6,088 nt of DNA from Saprospirales bacterium (GTDB lineage: Bacteria > Bacteroidota > Bacteroidia > Chitinophagales > Saprospiraceae): the NCBI GenBank assembly GCA_003559985.1, contig PWJP01000105.1, forward strand, positions 1-6,088, in the 5' to 3' direction. Under the pieces are notes generated by a model. It searched no databases. It was given only the letters and a program-made list of their open reading frames with translations, and was not told where the DNA came from. The first letter of the stretch is position 1. Every line of letters starts with the position of its first letter. A program made the translations under genes and the position numbers. Of the stretch, positions 1 to 5,409 are shown one piece after another.

Positions 1-476
1 CTTCCATCTCCGAGATATAATTCCACCTCTAAGGCTACATTTTGATACTCTAACCTCAGCACTCCATCTCCCTCGTAAAACAGGATATGCCCCTGATCGG
101 TATTGGCGGAGTCATTCAATGGCGAGAGAACGGGCAGGTCAGAAGCTAATGCAAAAAGTAAAATCTCGTAGGGATCATCCGGCCATTCATCATATTCCAG
201 AGTGAAAGTAGGAGACGACCCTATCTCAATAAAATCCATTGGTCTGTCTTCAAAACCCGGCATCACAAATGGAATTGAAAGCTCAAAGAATGAATCTTCC
301 TCCTTAACGCTGTTGTCATCCCAGGCACCAAGACCTTCCGTAATATTGGTGTACTCTGTCAACGATTCATAATCTCGTTGAGAGTGGGAAAACTCAATCT
401 CCAAATTGATTTCCAGTTGCGACCACAACAGGGAACTGGAAAGCATTAATCCAGCAAATAGTAAAGTCTTTTTCAT
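1..476 (-). CDS. Secreted acidic protein of unknown function (partial, C-terminus off the left edge)
   Basis: An open frame runs from ATG at 474-476 leftward to the window edge without a stop (158 codons seen). The N-terminus is a classic short signal peptide: MKKTLLFAGLMLSSSLLWSQ, with a KK n-region, a hydrophobic core and likely cleavage before Gln20, a common Bacteroidota pattern. The mature part is strongly acidic, rich in Asp, Glu and aromatic residues, with no Cys, repeat or catalytic motif that I recognise. Its alternating hydrophobic/polar stretches (for example ILFYEGDGVLRLEYQNVALE) suggest beta strands. It should therefore be exported to the periplasm or beyond. A -7-like element lies 19 nt upstream of the ATG, so it may be transcribed independently of the lipoprotein gene 114 nt upstream. 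No function can be assigned. The gene call is good; the C-terminal length is unknown. Confidence 0.8.
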   Translation of the reverse strand, partial: MKKTLLFAGLMLSSSLLWSQLEINLEIEFSHSQRDYESLTEYTNITEGLGAWDDNSVKEEDSFFELSIPFVMPGFEDRPMDFIEIGSSPTFTLEYDEWPDDPYEILLFALASDLPVLSPLNDSANTDQGHILFYEGDGVLRLEYQNVALEVELYLGDG

Positions 477-495
477 CTTGGTTTATTTTACTTGC

Positions 496-503
496 TAAAG
501 ATA
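496..503 (-). promoter_or_regulatory. Candidate -7 element for the secreted-protein gene
   Basis: On the minus strand this reads TATCTTTA, one mismatch from the Bacteroidota -7 consensus TAnnTTTG. It ends 19 nt before the ATG at 476, the same distance as the better element ahead of the kinase gene. No TTTG or TTG is seen at the expected -33 spacing, and the surroundings are A/T rich, so a chance match is possible. Confidence 0.3.
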
Positions 504-590
504 AGGCCCTTTTTTCTATGGAAGCTATTTTTTTCTAAGACTAAACCACTTTTTTTGAAAAAAAACCTAGCAAATACTGACAGATCTCTT

Positions 591-1346
591 TCAAAAAGGT
601 AGATAGATATAGCTTTCTTCCTTTTCCCACTTGCCATTTTTCCATTGAAAAAAATATCCAAACGCTCTGTAAATTTCGGAACCCCGATAATATCCATGCA
701 CGTAGAATCTCTGCCCATCATCAGATAGTTGCACCCTGCTGAGGGCAATATATCCCAAAGGGATGATGTCATGGATACGGAGTGCAAAGTTTAAATCCGG
801 CTCTGGTTTGCGATTTACATTCAAAACAACTGTATCTCTTTCAAACTCCAAATAGGCTTTAACTCTGTAGTCCAGGTCCTGTTCCGGGAATTCCTCCTTC
901 AGGATTTTAATTGAGGGATGATCTGGTATGTTCCAGTTGAGCTTGCGCAGTATTGATCGATGGGTTTCCATGGGATTTGAGACGTATTTCGGGGAGACTA
1001 CCACATGCTGTTTCCCCTTTCTGCTTTTGTGTTCCGCCTTGCGTTTCTCGCGCCATTCCTCCCAACGTGCTTTGGACTTTTTTTTCCAAATCCTCATGGA
1101 TTCTTCAATGTCAGATTGATGAGCAGTGTCTTTTTGTGGAGGTACGGGTGGCGGCGGGGGCGGAATCGATTCATTGGCTTTCTTTATAACCTCAATGGCT
1201 ATTTGGTGAAAAACCTCTTCGGTTATGGAGGATAGGTCCTGAGGGGATTGTTCTTCCTCAATTTGGCATGAAACTAAAATGGTCAGGCAAAGAATGGCGG
1301 TGCAGTAAACGGCATGCATAAGAAGCTTTTTTCCGGTGAGTATCAC
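591..1346 (-). CDS. Hypothetical lipoprotein with polyproline linker
   Basis: A 251-residue protein whose N-terminus is a lipoprotein signal: Lys6-Lys7, a hydrophobic stretch at 12-25, and lipobox LVSC with the lipidated Cys at 27. The first codon is GTG (1344-1346). An ATG at 1317-1319 (codon 10) is possible, but it would remove the KK n-region, so the GTG start is preferred. After the Cys come an acidic segment, a proline hinge at 62-70 (six Pro, Val, two Pro), a very basic, Trp-containing, probably helical segment at about 80-113, and a C-terminal globular part at about 125-251. The last 50 residues (LSRVQLSDDGQ... through GYFFQWKNGKWEKEE) follow a layout I associate with uncharacterised Bacteroidota lipoproteins: strand, Gly/aromatic turn, then 'NGKW' strand. 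It would sit in a membrane leaflet facing the periplasm or the surface. It starts 49 nt after the CBS gene and may be co-transcribed with it. Function unknown. Confidence 0.85.
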   Translation of the reverse strand: MILTGKKLLMHAVYCTAILCLTILVSCQIEEEQSPQDLSSITEEVFHQIAIEVIKKANESIPPPPPPVPPQKDTAHQSDIEESMRIWKKKSKARWEEWREKRKAEHKSRKGKQHVVVSPKYVSNPMETHRSILRKLNWNIPDHPSIKILKEEFPEQDLDYRVKAYLEFERDTVVLNVNRKPEPDLNFALRIHDIIPLGYIALSRVQLSDDGQRFYVHGYYRGSEIYRAFGYFFQWKNGKWEKEESYIYLPF

Positions 1347-1392
1347 AAGAAAGGATGCACCTAAAGCTGATTTAGTGGATACCGGAGAAAAA
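1327..1392. repeat. Imperfect inverted repeat spanning the gap before the lipoprotein gene
   Basis: On the plus strand, 1327-1346 (ttttttccggtgagtatcac) and 1375-1392 (gtggataccggagaaaaa) are imperfectly complementary. The T-run pairs with the A-run, CCGGT with ACCGG, and ATC with GAT, with small bulges and a loop of about 28 nt. One arm includes the GTG start codon of the lipoprotein gene, so in the mRNA the fold could partly hide it. The bulges and long loop make this weak, and it does not look like an intrinsic terminator. Confidence 0.2.
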
Positions 1393-1395
1393 TTA

Positions 1396-1845
1396 TCACT
1401 CCGAAAACTCCCCGTAATCCTCTACGGGAATTCGCTCAAAGGCAAATTTGAGCAGGTCGTGGGAGGTGACTATGCCGGCCAGTTTCCCGTCTTCCACTAT
1501 GGGCAGAGAGTGAAATTTATTGCTGAGTACAATATCGGCGGCGAGCCCCACGGAGTCAGAGGGGTCCAGGAAGAGCGGATCCTCTGTCATGGCGTCGCTC
1601 ACAGGGCTTTTTCCGAGGTCGGGGAAAGAGAGTTCATCTGATTTGGCCCGGATGGTTAGGAAAAAGTTCAATATGTCTTTTTTGCTCAATACACCCAGTA
1701 GTTTGCCGTTTTTTCCATCGGTCACCAGGAGGTGGTGGATACTGTGGCTCTCAAAGTAATCCAGTGCCTTTGCCAGACTGTCAGAAGGTCTCAGCGTTAT
1801 GACCTCCCGGGTCATTATATCTTCAAGTGATTTTAATTGCTTCAT
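1396..1845 (-). CDS. Two-CBS-domain (Bateman module) protein
   Basis: A 149-residue protein made almost entirely of two CBS domains, at about 9-62 and 82-137. Each opens with the usual 'xxMT' signature (DIMTREV, DAMTEDP) and ends with the G-h-x-S/T-x-x-D motif (GVLSKKD at 51-57, GIVTSHD at 124-130). In Bateman modules, that Ser/Thr and Asp contact the ribose of bound adenine nucleotides. There is no attached enzyme, transporter or DNA-binding domain and no signal peptide, so it is a stand-alone cytosolic sensor, probably of AMP/ATP or S-adenosylmethionine, acting on an unknown partner. The frame is open to 1956 with an earlier in-frame ATG at 1876-1878. I chose ATG 1843-1845 because CBS proteins usually begin 8-12 residues before 'DIMT', and because a promoter-like element overlaps the upstream stretch. 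It is divergent from the heme-kinase operon and followed after 49 nt by the lipoprotein gene. Confidence 0.92.
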   Translation of the reverse strand: MKQLKSLEDIMTREVITLRPSDSLAKALDYFESHSIHHLLVTDGKNGKLLGVLSKKDILNFFLTIRAKSDELSFPDLGKSPVSDAMTEDPLFLDPSDSVGLAADIVLSNKFHSLPIVEDGKLAGIVTSHDLLKFAFERIPVEDYGEFSE

Positions 1846-1863
1846 GTTGTATCGACTTTTTCT

Positions 1864-1871
1864 CAAACCCA
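1864..1871 (-). promoter_or_regulatory. Candidate -7 element for the CBS gene
   Basis: The minus strand reads TGGGTTTG, one mismatch from TAnnTTTG, and ends 18 nt before the chosen ATG at 1845. This spacing nearly equals the 19 nt seen for the kinase gene. There is no clear -33 TTTG. The match at the first two positions is poor, so confidence is low. Confidence 0.25.
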
Positions 1872-1880
1872 CCGGCATTT

Positions 1881-1888
1881 TCCGGCAA
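1881..1888 (-). promoter_or_regulatory. TTGCCGGA motif, CBS-side copy
   Basis: Read toward the CBS gene, this is TTGCCGGA followed by AAAT, and it ends 35 nt before the ATG. An identical octamer lies in the same relation to the divergent kinase gene (2091-2098). A second TGCCGG follows directly at 1872-1877. Possibly a shared operator; one 8-bp match in a 286-nt region could also be chance. Confidence 0.25.
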
Positions 1889-1947
1889 GTGTATTTTTTA
1901 AAAAACTGGTCCTTAGAATAACTCCCTCGAGCAGCAGTTATTTCCGT

Positions 1948-1962
1948 CATTGACATTCAATG
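1948..1962. repeat. Perfect 6-bp dyad CATTGA-N3-TCAATG
   Basis: CATTGA at 1948-1953 and its exact reverse complement TCAATG at 1957-1962 flank a 3-nt spacer. The inner halves TTGA/TCAA resemble FNR/FixK half-sites. However, the canonical spacing is TTGA-N6-TCAA, so the half-sites are too close for a normal CRP/FNR dimer. It is the first of three adjacent dyads in the divergent intergenic region. Confidence 0.35.
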
Positions 1963-1963
1963 C

Positions 1964-1994
1964 GATTCCGAAAGTTAGGCAATTTTTCGGATTC
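1964..1994. repeat. 10-bp inverted repeat GATTCCGAAA-N11-TTTCGGATTC
   Basis: The arms at 1964-1973 and 1985-1994 are complementary at 9 of 10 positions (inner six perfect, CCGAAA/TTTCGG), separated by 11 nt. Either an operator-like dyad or a stem-loop. No T-run follows on either strand, so it is not a terminator. It lies midway between the CBS and kinase genes. Confidence 0.35.
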
Positions 1995-2006
1995 GGTTCC
2001 CTTTTT

Positions 2007-2033
2007 CGCCATTTTTTTGTGCAAAAACCGGCG
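2007..2033. repeat. Imperfect hairpin-forming repeat
   Basis: CGCC at 2007-2010 pairs with GGCG at 2030-2033. After a 2x2 internal mismatch, five T pair with five A (2013-2017 with 2023-2027) around a 5-nt loop. No poly-U tail follows in either direction. It continues the dyad cluster of this intergenic region; the role is unknown. Confidence 0.25.
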
Positions 2034-2090
2034 CATGGGACAAATAATATCCAATGGATACATCGGTAGTCCAGTAAAATGACCAAACCA

Positions 2091-2098
2091 TTGCCGGA
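2091..2098 (+). promoter_or_regulatory. TTGCCGGA motif, kinase-side copy
   Basis: Same octamer as at 1881-1888 but in the opposite orientation, here ending 33 nt before the kinase ATG and 6 nt before the -7 element. At this position a bound protein would overlap the RNA polymerase contact region. Assignment as an operator is inference. Confidence 0.25.
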
Positions 2099-2104
2099 TT
2101 TTTG

Positions 2105-2112
2105 TAAATTTG
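2105..2112 (+). promoter_or_regulatory. Bacteroidota -7 promoter element of the kinase-regulator operon
   Basis: TAAATTTG fits the Bacteroidota sigma-A -7 consensus TAnnTTTG exactly and lies 19 nt before the ATG at 2132, giving a predicted short leader of about 10-15 nt. No TTTG is found 17-23 nt further upstream, so the -33 contact is degenerate, which would suit an activator-dependent promoter. The ATG is preceded by AAAGATTGTCC with no convincing Shine-Dalgarno, as is usual in this phylum. Confidence 0.55.
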
Positions 2113-2131
2113 GCCTGTCAAAAGATTGTCC

Positions 2132-3733
2132 ATGAAGAAAATAAAGTTCGAACCACAATTGGCTCAGGCGGTAATTGATACCGCTATCGATTGCGTAATC
2201 CTGATCGATGCCAATGGATACATTCAGTTGGTCAATCCATCCGTGCTACACTTGTTTGGATATTCTGAAGAAGAACTCATTGGGGAAAAGATCAATATGC
2301 TGATGCCGGAACCGGACAAAAGTCAGCACGATCAGTACCTGAAAAATTATTTAGGAACCGGTGAGCGGAAAATCATTGGGATCGGCCGGGAGGTGATGGC
2401 AAAGCGAAAAAGTGGGGAGGTGTTCCCTATTTTGTTGGCTGTAAGTGAGGTGAAACTTGCGAATGAGCTATACTTTGCCGGTATCCTTCACGATTTGACC
2501 GAATTGTCCAGGGTAAAAGAGCGCCTGGAGGCCAGCGAAGCCAGAATGCTCCACCTCTCTCAAAACCTGCCCGTGGGCGCCGTGTATCGAATTGGTGATG
2601 AACTCATTCTCAACGACCGCATTCAGCAGATCACCGGCTATTCCAATGAGGATATTAAAAGCCTGAAATCCTGGTTCAGGGCCCTGATGGGGAGTGGATG
2701 GGAGGATTACTACGAAATGTATCTCCAGGACAAAAGACGGAATTTCAGACTGGTTCGCACCTACAAAATTACGACTAAAGATGGAGAAGCCCGCTGGGTG
2801 GATTTTGCAGCGTTTTCTGATGAACGAGGTGAAGTCTGGATCCTGCACGATGTGACCAGAAAGGTGCAGGTGGAAAGCGAACTGCTGTCCATTAATGAAG
2901 AATTGGAAAAAAGGGTGCGCGAGAAAACCGAAAAATTGAGGCAAACCGTCAGTGCCCTCCAATCCATGAACAACAAACTCACCGAACGGGAATTGGACCT
3001 GCAGCGGGCACTTTCCCGTGAAAAGGATCTGAATGAATTGAAAACCCGCTTTGTATCCACGGCGTCGCACGAGTTCCGCACACCGCTATCATCCATACTA
3101 TCCTCCGCCGATTTGATTGAAATGTATGAGCGGGAAGACCAAAAGGATAAGCGGGAAAAGCACATTAACCGAATTAAGTCCTCGGTGAAAATGCTCACCA
3201 ACATCCTCAACGACTTTCTGTCTCTTGGCAAAATCGAAGAGGGAAATTTTCAGGCACATACCGGCGAGATTGCAATAGGCGATGTTTTTGAAACGGTGGA
3301 AGAGGAGTTGCGATACTTCCCTAAATCGGGTCAGAAGGTCATTTTCCGGGAAAAAGACGGGCCCATTGTAATGGTTTCGGATAAAAAAATTGTAGCCAAT
3401 ATCCTCATCAATCTCGTCAACAATGCATTGAAGTACTCCGATGAGGATGTGGAATGCAGAGCCTCCCGGGATGGAGATTTTGTGGTGATTAAGGTGAGCG
3501 ATAACGGTATTGGCATTCCCGAAGAAGAACAGAGGCACTTATTTACCCGTTTTTTCAGGGCAAAAAACGCGGAAAACATCCAGGGAACCGGCCTGGGCCT
3601 GAGTATCGTAAAAAAGTACCTGGAGATGCTGAATGGAAATATTTCTTTTAAAAGCAAACCGGGGGAGGGCACTGAATTTACGGTGTCCATTCCTTTAAAT
3701 AGTCAAAAGACAAAAATATGGCAAAAATTCTGA
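2132..3733 (+). CDS. FixL-like heme-PAS sensor histidine kinase
   Basis: A soluble 533-residue kinase with no signal peptide or membrane span. The order is PAS 1 (about 5-125), PAS 2 (about 139-247), coiled coil (about 247-308), HisKA (about 303-365, phospho-acceptor His313 in SHEFRTPL) and HATPase_c (about 405-525: N box Asn430/Asn431, G1 DNGIGIP at 457-463, G2 GTGLGLS at 485-491). PAS 1 aligns without gaps to Bradyrhizobium FixL as I remember it. His66 falls on the proximal heme ligand His200 and Arg86 on distal Arg220. Ile81, Ile84 and Leu102 fall on the hydrophobic pocket residues Ile215, Ile218 and Leu236. It is therefore predicted to bind heme and sense O2, possibly NO or CO. Unlike FixL, the heme PAS comes first and a second PAS separates it from the kinase. 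ATG 2132 is chosen over an in-frame TTG at 2126. The stop overlaps the regulator gene by 16 bp, marking that gene's product as its partner. Confidence 0.93.
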   Translation: MKKIKFEPQLAQAVIDTAIDCVILIDANGYIQLVNPSVLHLFGYSEEELIGEKINMLMPEPDKSQHDQYLKNYLGTGERKIIGIGREVMAKRKSGEVFPILLAVSEVKLANELYFAGILHDLTELSRVKERLEASEARMLHLSQNLPVGAVYRIGDELILNDRIQQITGYSNEDIKSLKSWFRALMGSGWEDYYEMYLQDKRRNFRLVRTYKITTKDGEARWVDFAAFSDERGEVWILHDVTRKVQVESELLSINEELEKRVREKTEKLRQTVSALQSMNNKLTERELDLQRALSREKDLNELKTRFVSTASHEFRTPLSSILSSADLIEMYEREDQKDKREKHINRIKSSVKMLTNILNDFLSLGKIEEGNFQAHTGEIAIGDVFETVEEELRYFPKSGQKVIFREKDGPIVMVSDKKIVANILINLVNNALKYSDEDVECRASRDGDFVVIKVSDNGIGIPEEEQRHLFTRFFRAKNAENIQGTGLGLSIVKKYLEMLNGNISFKSKPGEGTEFTVSIPLNSQKTKIWQKF

Positions 3734-4758
3734 TCATTGAAGACAATCTCGAAGTGCGAGAGAACCTGGCGGAAATACTCGAACTCTCGGGCTATGAAAT
3801 TGAACAGGCCGCTGACGGAAAGGCGGGGGTTAACCTCGCCAAAAGCTCCAATCCGGACCTGATACTCTGCGACATTATGTTACCCGTATTGGACGGTTTT
3901 GGAATCCTACAGATACTATCGCGTGACAGCGACTTGAAACACATCCCTTTTATTTTTCTCACCGCCAAAACCGAATTGGTGGATATGAGAAAGGGCATGA
4001 ACCTTGGAGCCGACGATTACATCACCAAGCCATTTCAAAAGGATGAACTGCTTTCGGTGGTCGAAATGCGATTGAAAAAGGCCGGAGATCGAATTGCCGG
4101 GAACCTGAGTGAGAGCAGATTGAAAAACCTGCAGCGCGCAAACAGCTTGCTCATGGGTTTTTTTGAAGATGCCCCGGAGCGCGAGTACCCCTCTCTGTTT
4201 GATCTCTACAGTAAGAATGACCGACCGCGCAACGTGTTTTTAATCAGGGAGGGCATTGCCAAGGAGACCCTGGTGACCGATTTTGGCCGCGAGATCATCC
4301 TTCGACTGAATACAACGGGGCAAATGCCGGGTATTTGGGAGGCTTACCAGGAGAGTAACTACAGCACCAATTGCACCACCATCACCAATTGCAGGGTGGC
4401 GATCCTGCCCGCGGATGATTTCAGTGAACGCATACAAAAAGAACCCTTTGCCGGGCTCGCCATCAGGGAAATCGTACACCGGCAGAAAACAGCCCTGGAG
4501 CGCAAACTTCTGGCCATGGCTCATTTTTCAGTGAGGAAAAAAGTCAGCCTGATGTTGGAAGAACTCGTCAATCACCAACTGGCCACCCGCGATAATCCCC
4601 TGGAAATAAACCGCGCCGATCTCGGGGCCCTCTGCGGCACAGCTAAAGAAACCGTCACCAGAACACTCTCCGATTTTAAGGAAGAGGGCCTTATCGAAGT
4701 CAACGGTGGCAAGGTAATCGTCCTCGACATCGACGGACTGGCTGCCATACCGGAATGA
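3718..4758 (+). CDS. Response regulator with CRP/FNR-type output domain
   Basis: A 346-residue fusion. The receiver (about 1-122) has the full active site: acidic pair Glu8/Asp9, phospho-acceptor Asp52, Thr82 and Lys104. A linker leads to a CRP/FNR-like beta-roll (about 148-245), a long dimer helix (about 245-285) and a Crp-type winged helix-turn-helix (about 285-340). The recognition helix AKETVTRTL places Glu311, Thr314 and Arg315 where FNR has its base-contacting Glu209, Ser212 and Arg213, so FNR/FixK-like TTGA half-sites are plausible targets. The beta-roll lacks the Gly-Glu...Arg-Ser/Thr cAMP pocket of CRP and the N-terminal Cys cluster of FNR. Control should therefore come from receiver phosphorylation; Cys219 and Cys225 are the only paired cysteines. 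The start ATG lies inside the kinase gene (16-bp overlap), implying coupled translation. FixJ instead carries a LuxR-type helix-turn-helix. It converges on the gmhB-like gene 81 nt away, with no clear terminator between them. Confidence 0.93.
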   Translation: MAKILIIEDNLEVRENLAEILELSGYEIEQAADGKAGVNLAKSSNPDLILCDIMLPVLDGFGILQILSRDSDLKHIPFIFLTAKTELVDMRKGMNLGADDYITKPFQKDELLSVVEMRLKKAGDRIAGNLSESRLKNLQRANSLLMGFFEDAPEREYPSLFDLYSKNDRPRNVFLIREGIAKETLVTDFGREIILRLNTTGQMPGIWEAYQESNYSTNCTTITNCRVAILPADDFSERIQKEPFAGLAIREIVHRQKTALERKLLAMAHFSVRKKVSLMLEELVNHQLATRDNPLEINRADLGALCGTAKETVTRTLSDFKEEGLIEVNGGKVIVLDIDGLAAIPE

Positions 4759-4839
4759 TTGAAAAACTCCAAATTACTTCGATATTCAATTGCCCAATAA
4801 AATCGATATGATGCAGGATCCTTTGCACTAACGCCCCAA

Positions 4840-5409
4840 TCAGCCATCAGCCATCCCGACAAGAATATCCGCAAATTCCCCCAACGACCCCACCACCAAA
4901 GCTGGTTTGAACTCCTCCCAGCCACTATCTGCTTCCGCCGGGCTGTGAACAAATACAGATGAAATTCCCATCGTTTGGGCCAATTCAAGGTCAGCTGTGG
5001 TGTCTCCGACTAACCAACTCTCCCGCAGTGAAATTTTCGGGAAGTCATCCATCGCTCTGTGGATCATACCGGGGCGCGGTTTTCTCATAATACTGTTTTC
5101 ACTTTCCAGTTGCGAGGCGTGGTATATTTTGTCGATATGCCCACCTTCTGATTCGATTTCCGCAATCATTTTTTGGTGGATTTTTTCCAGGTCTGATTCG
5201 GTCATCAGCCCCTTTCCGATTCCCTGCTGGTTAGTGATTACCAGGGTTTTGCTAAAATATTTGTTGAGCCTGGAGATTGCATTCGCGGCCCCCGGCAGAA
5301 AGGTGATTTCATCCGGTGAGGTGATGTACCCATTGTGTTTTCGCACATTGATCACACCGTCCCGGTCGAGGAAGAGCGCGGCATTGGGCAATGGGAGATT
5401 TTCGCTCAC
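4840..5409 (-). CDS. gmhB: D-glycero-D-manno-heptose-1,7-bisphosphate 7-phosphatase-like HAD hydrolase
   Basis: A 189-residue HAD-IIIA phosphatase. Motif I is LFLDRDGVIN (nucleophile Asp15, general acid Asp17), motif II is ITNQQGIGKG (Thr59, Asn60), motif III is RKPRPGM (Lys110) and motif IV is VGDTTAD (Asp136, Asp140). It would hydrolyse the 7-phosphate of heptose 1,7-bisphosphate in the cytosol, between the kinase and nucleotidyltransferase steps. Histidinol-phosphatase is the main alternative in this family, but the gmhA neighbour favours heptose. E. coli GmhB has a zinc loop with Cys/His ligands just before motif III. Here the segment YHASQLESENSIMRKP is shorter and has no Cys, so zinc is not expected. 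The start is GTG at 5407-5409, immediately after the in-frame TAA of gmhA, so no earlier start is possible; a TTG at codon 7 is a weaker option. Confidence 0.85.
   Translation of the reverse strand: MSENLPLPNAALFLDRDGVINVRKHNGYITSPDEITFLPGAANAISRLNKYFSKTLVITNQQGIGKGLMTESDLEKIHQKMIAEIESEGGHIDKIYHASQLESENSIMRKPRPGMIHRAMDDFPKISLRESWLVGDTTADLELAQTMGISSVFVHSPAEADSGWEEFKPALVVGSLGEFADILVGMADG

Noticed and set aside
530..565. T- and A-runs between the lipoprotein and secreted-protein genes as an intrinsic terminator
   Set aside because: On the minus strand a run of eight T follows CTAGG, but no GC-containing stem precedes it. The T7/A8 pairing alone would be an unstable AT hairpin.
488..787. Minus-strand open frame of 99 codons overlapping the lipoprotein gene end
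   Set aside because: The lipoprotein frame there has a coherent C-terminal domain. This alternative frame is basic, low in complexity and without a signal or motif.
1846..1956. Extended N-terminus of the CBS protein (up to 37 extra residues)
   Set aside because: The added residues look unlike CBS proteins and would place the candidate promoter element inside the gene. The ATG at 1845 gives the normal family N-terminus.
2109..2122. TTTG-N6-CAAA, loosely like a CRP/FNR operator, over the kinase promoter
   Set aside because: Only four bases pair on each side, and the left half is already explained by the -7 element. It is too weak to call an operator.
1913..2158. Minus-strand open frame of 81 codons covering the divergent intergenic region
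   Set aside because: It starts inside the kinase coding region, overlaps the kinase promoter, and its translation resembles no protein pattern I recognise.
2051..2223. Exact 13-bp direct repeat CCAATGGATACAT at 2051-2063 and 2211-2223
   Set aside because: One copy is intergenic and the other encodes part of the first PAS domain. One 13-mer repeat in about 6 kb is expected by chance with appreciable probability, and there is no further similarity around it.
2468..3690. Several long antisense open frames inside the kinase gene (146 to 200 codons)
   Set aside because: They lie opposite a gene with unmistakable PAS, HisKA and HATPase motifs, have low-complexity Ser/Phe-rich translations, and show no recognisable domain or promoter. 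They are shadows of the kinase codon pattern.
4759..4839. Possible bidirectional terminator between the convergent regulator and gmhB-like genes
   Set aside because: I found only small palindromes (ATCGAT, and GGATCC within TGCA...TGCA) and no GC-rich stem followed by a T-run on either strand.
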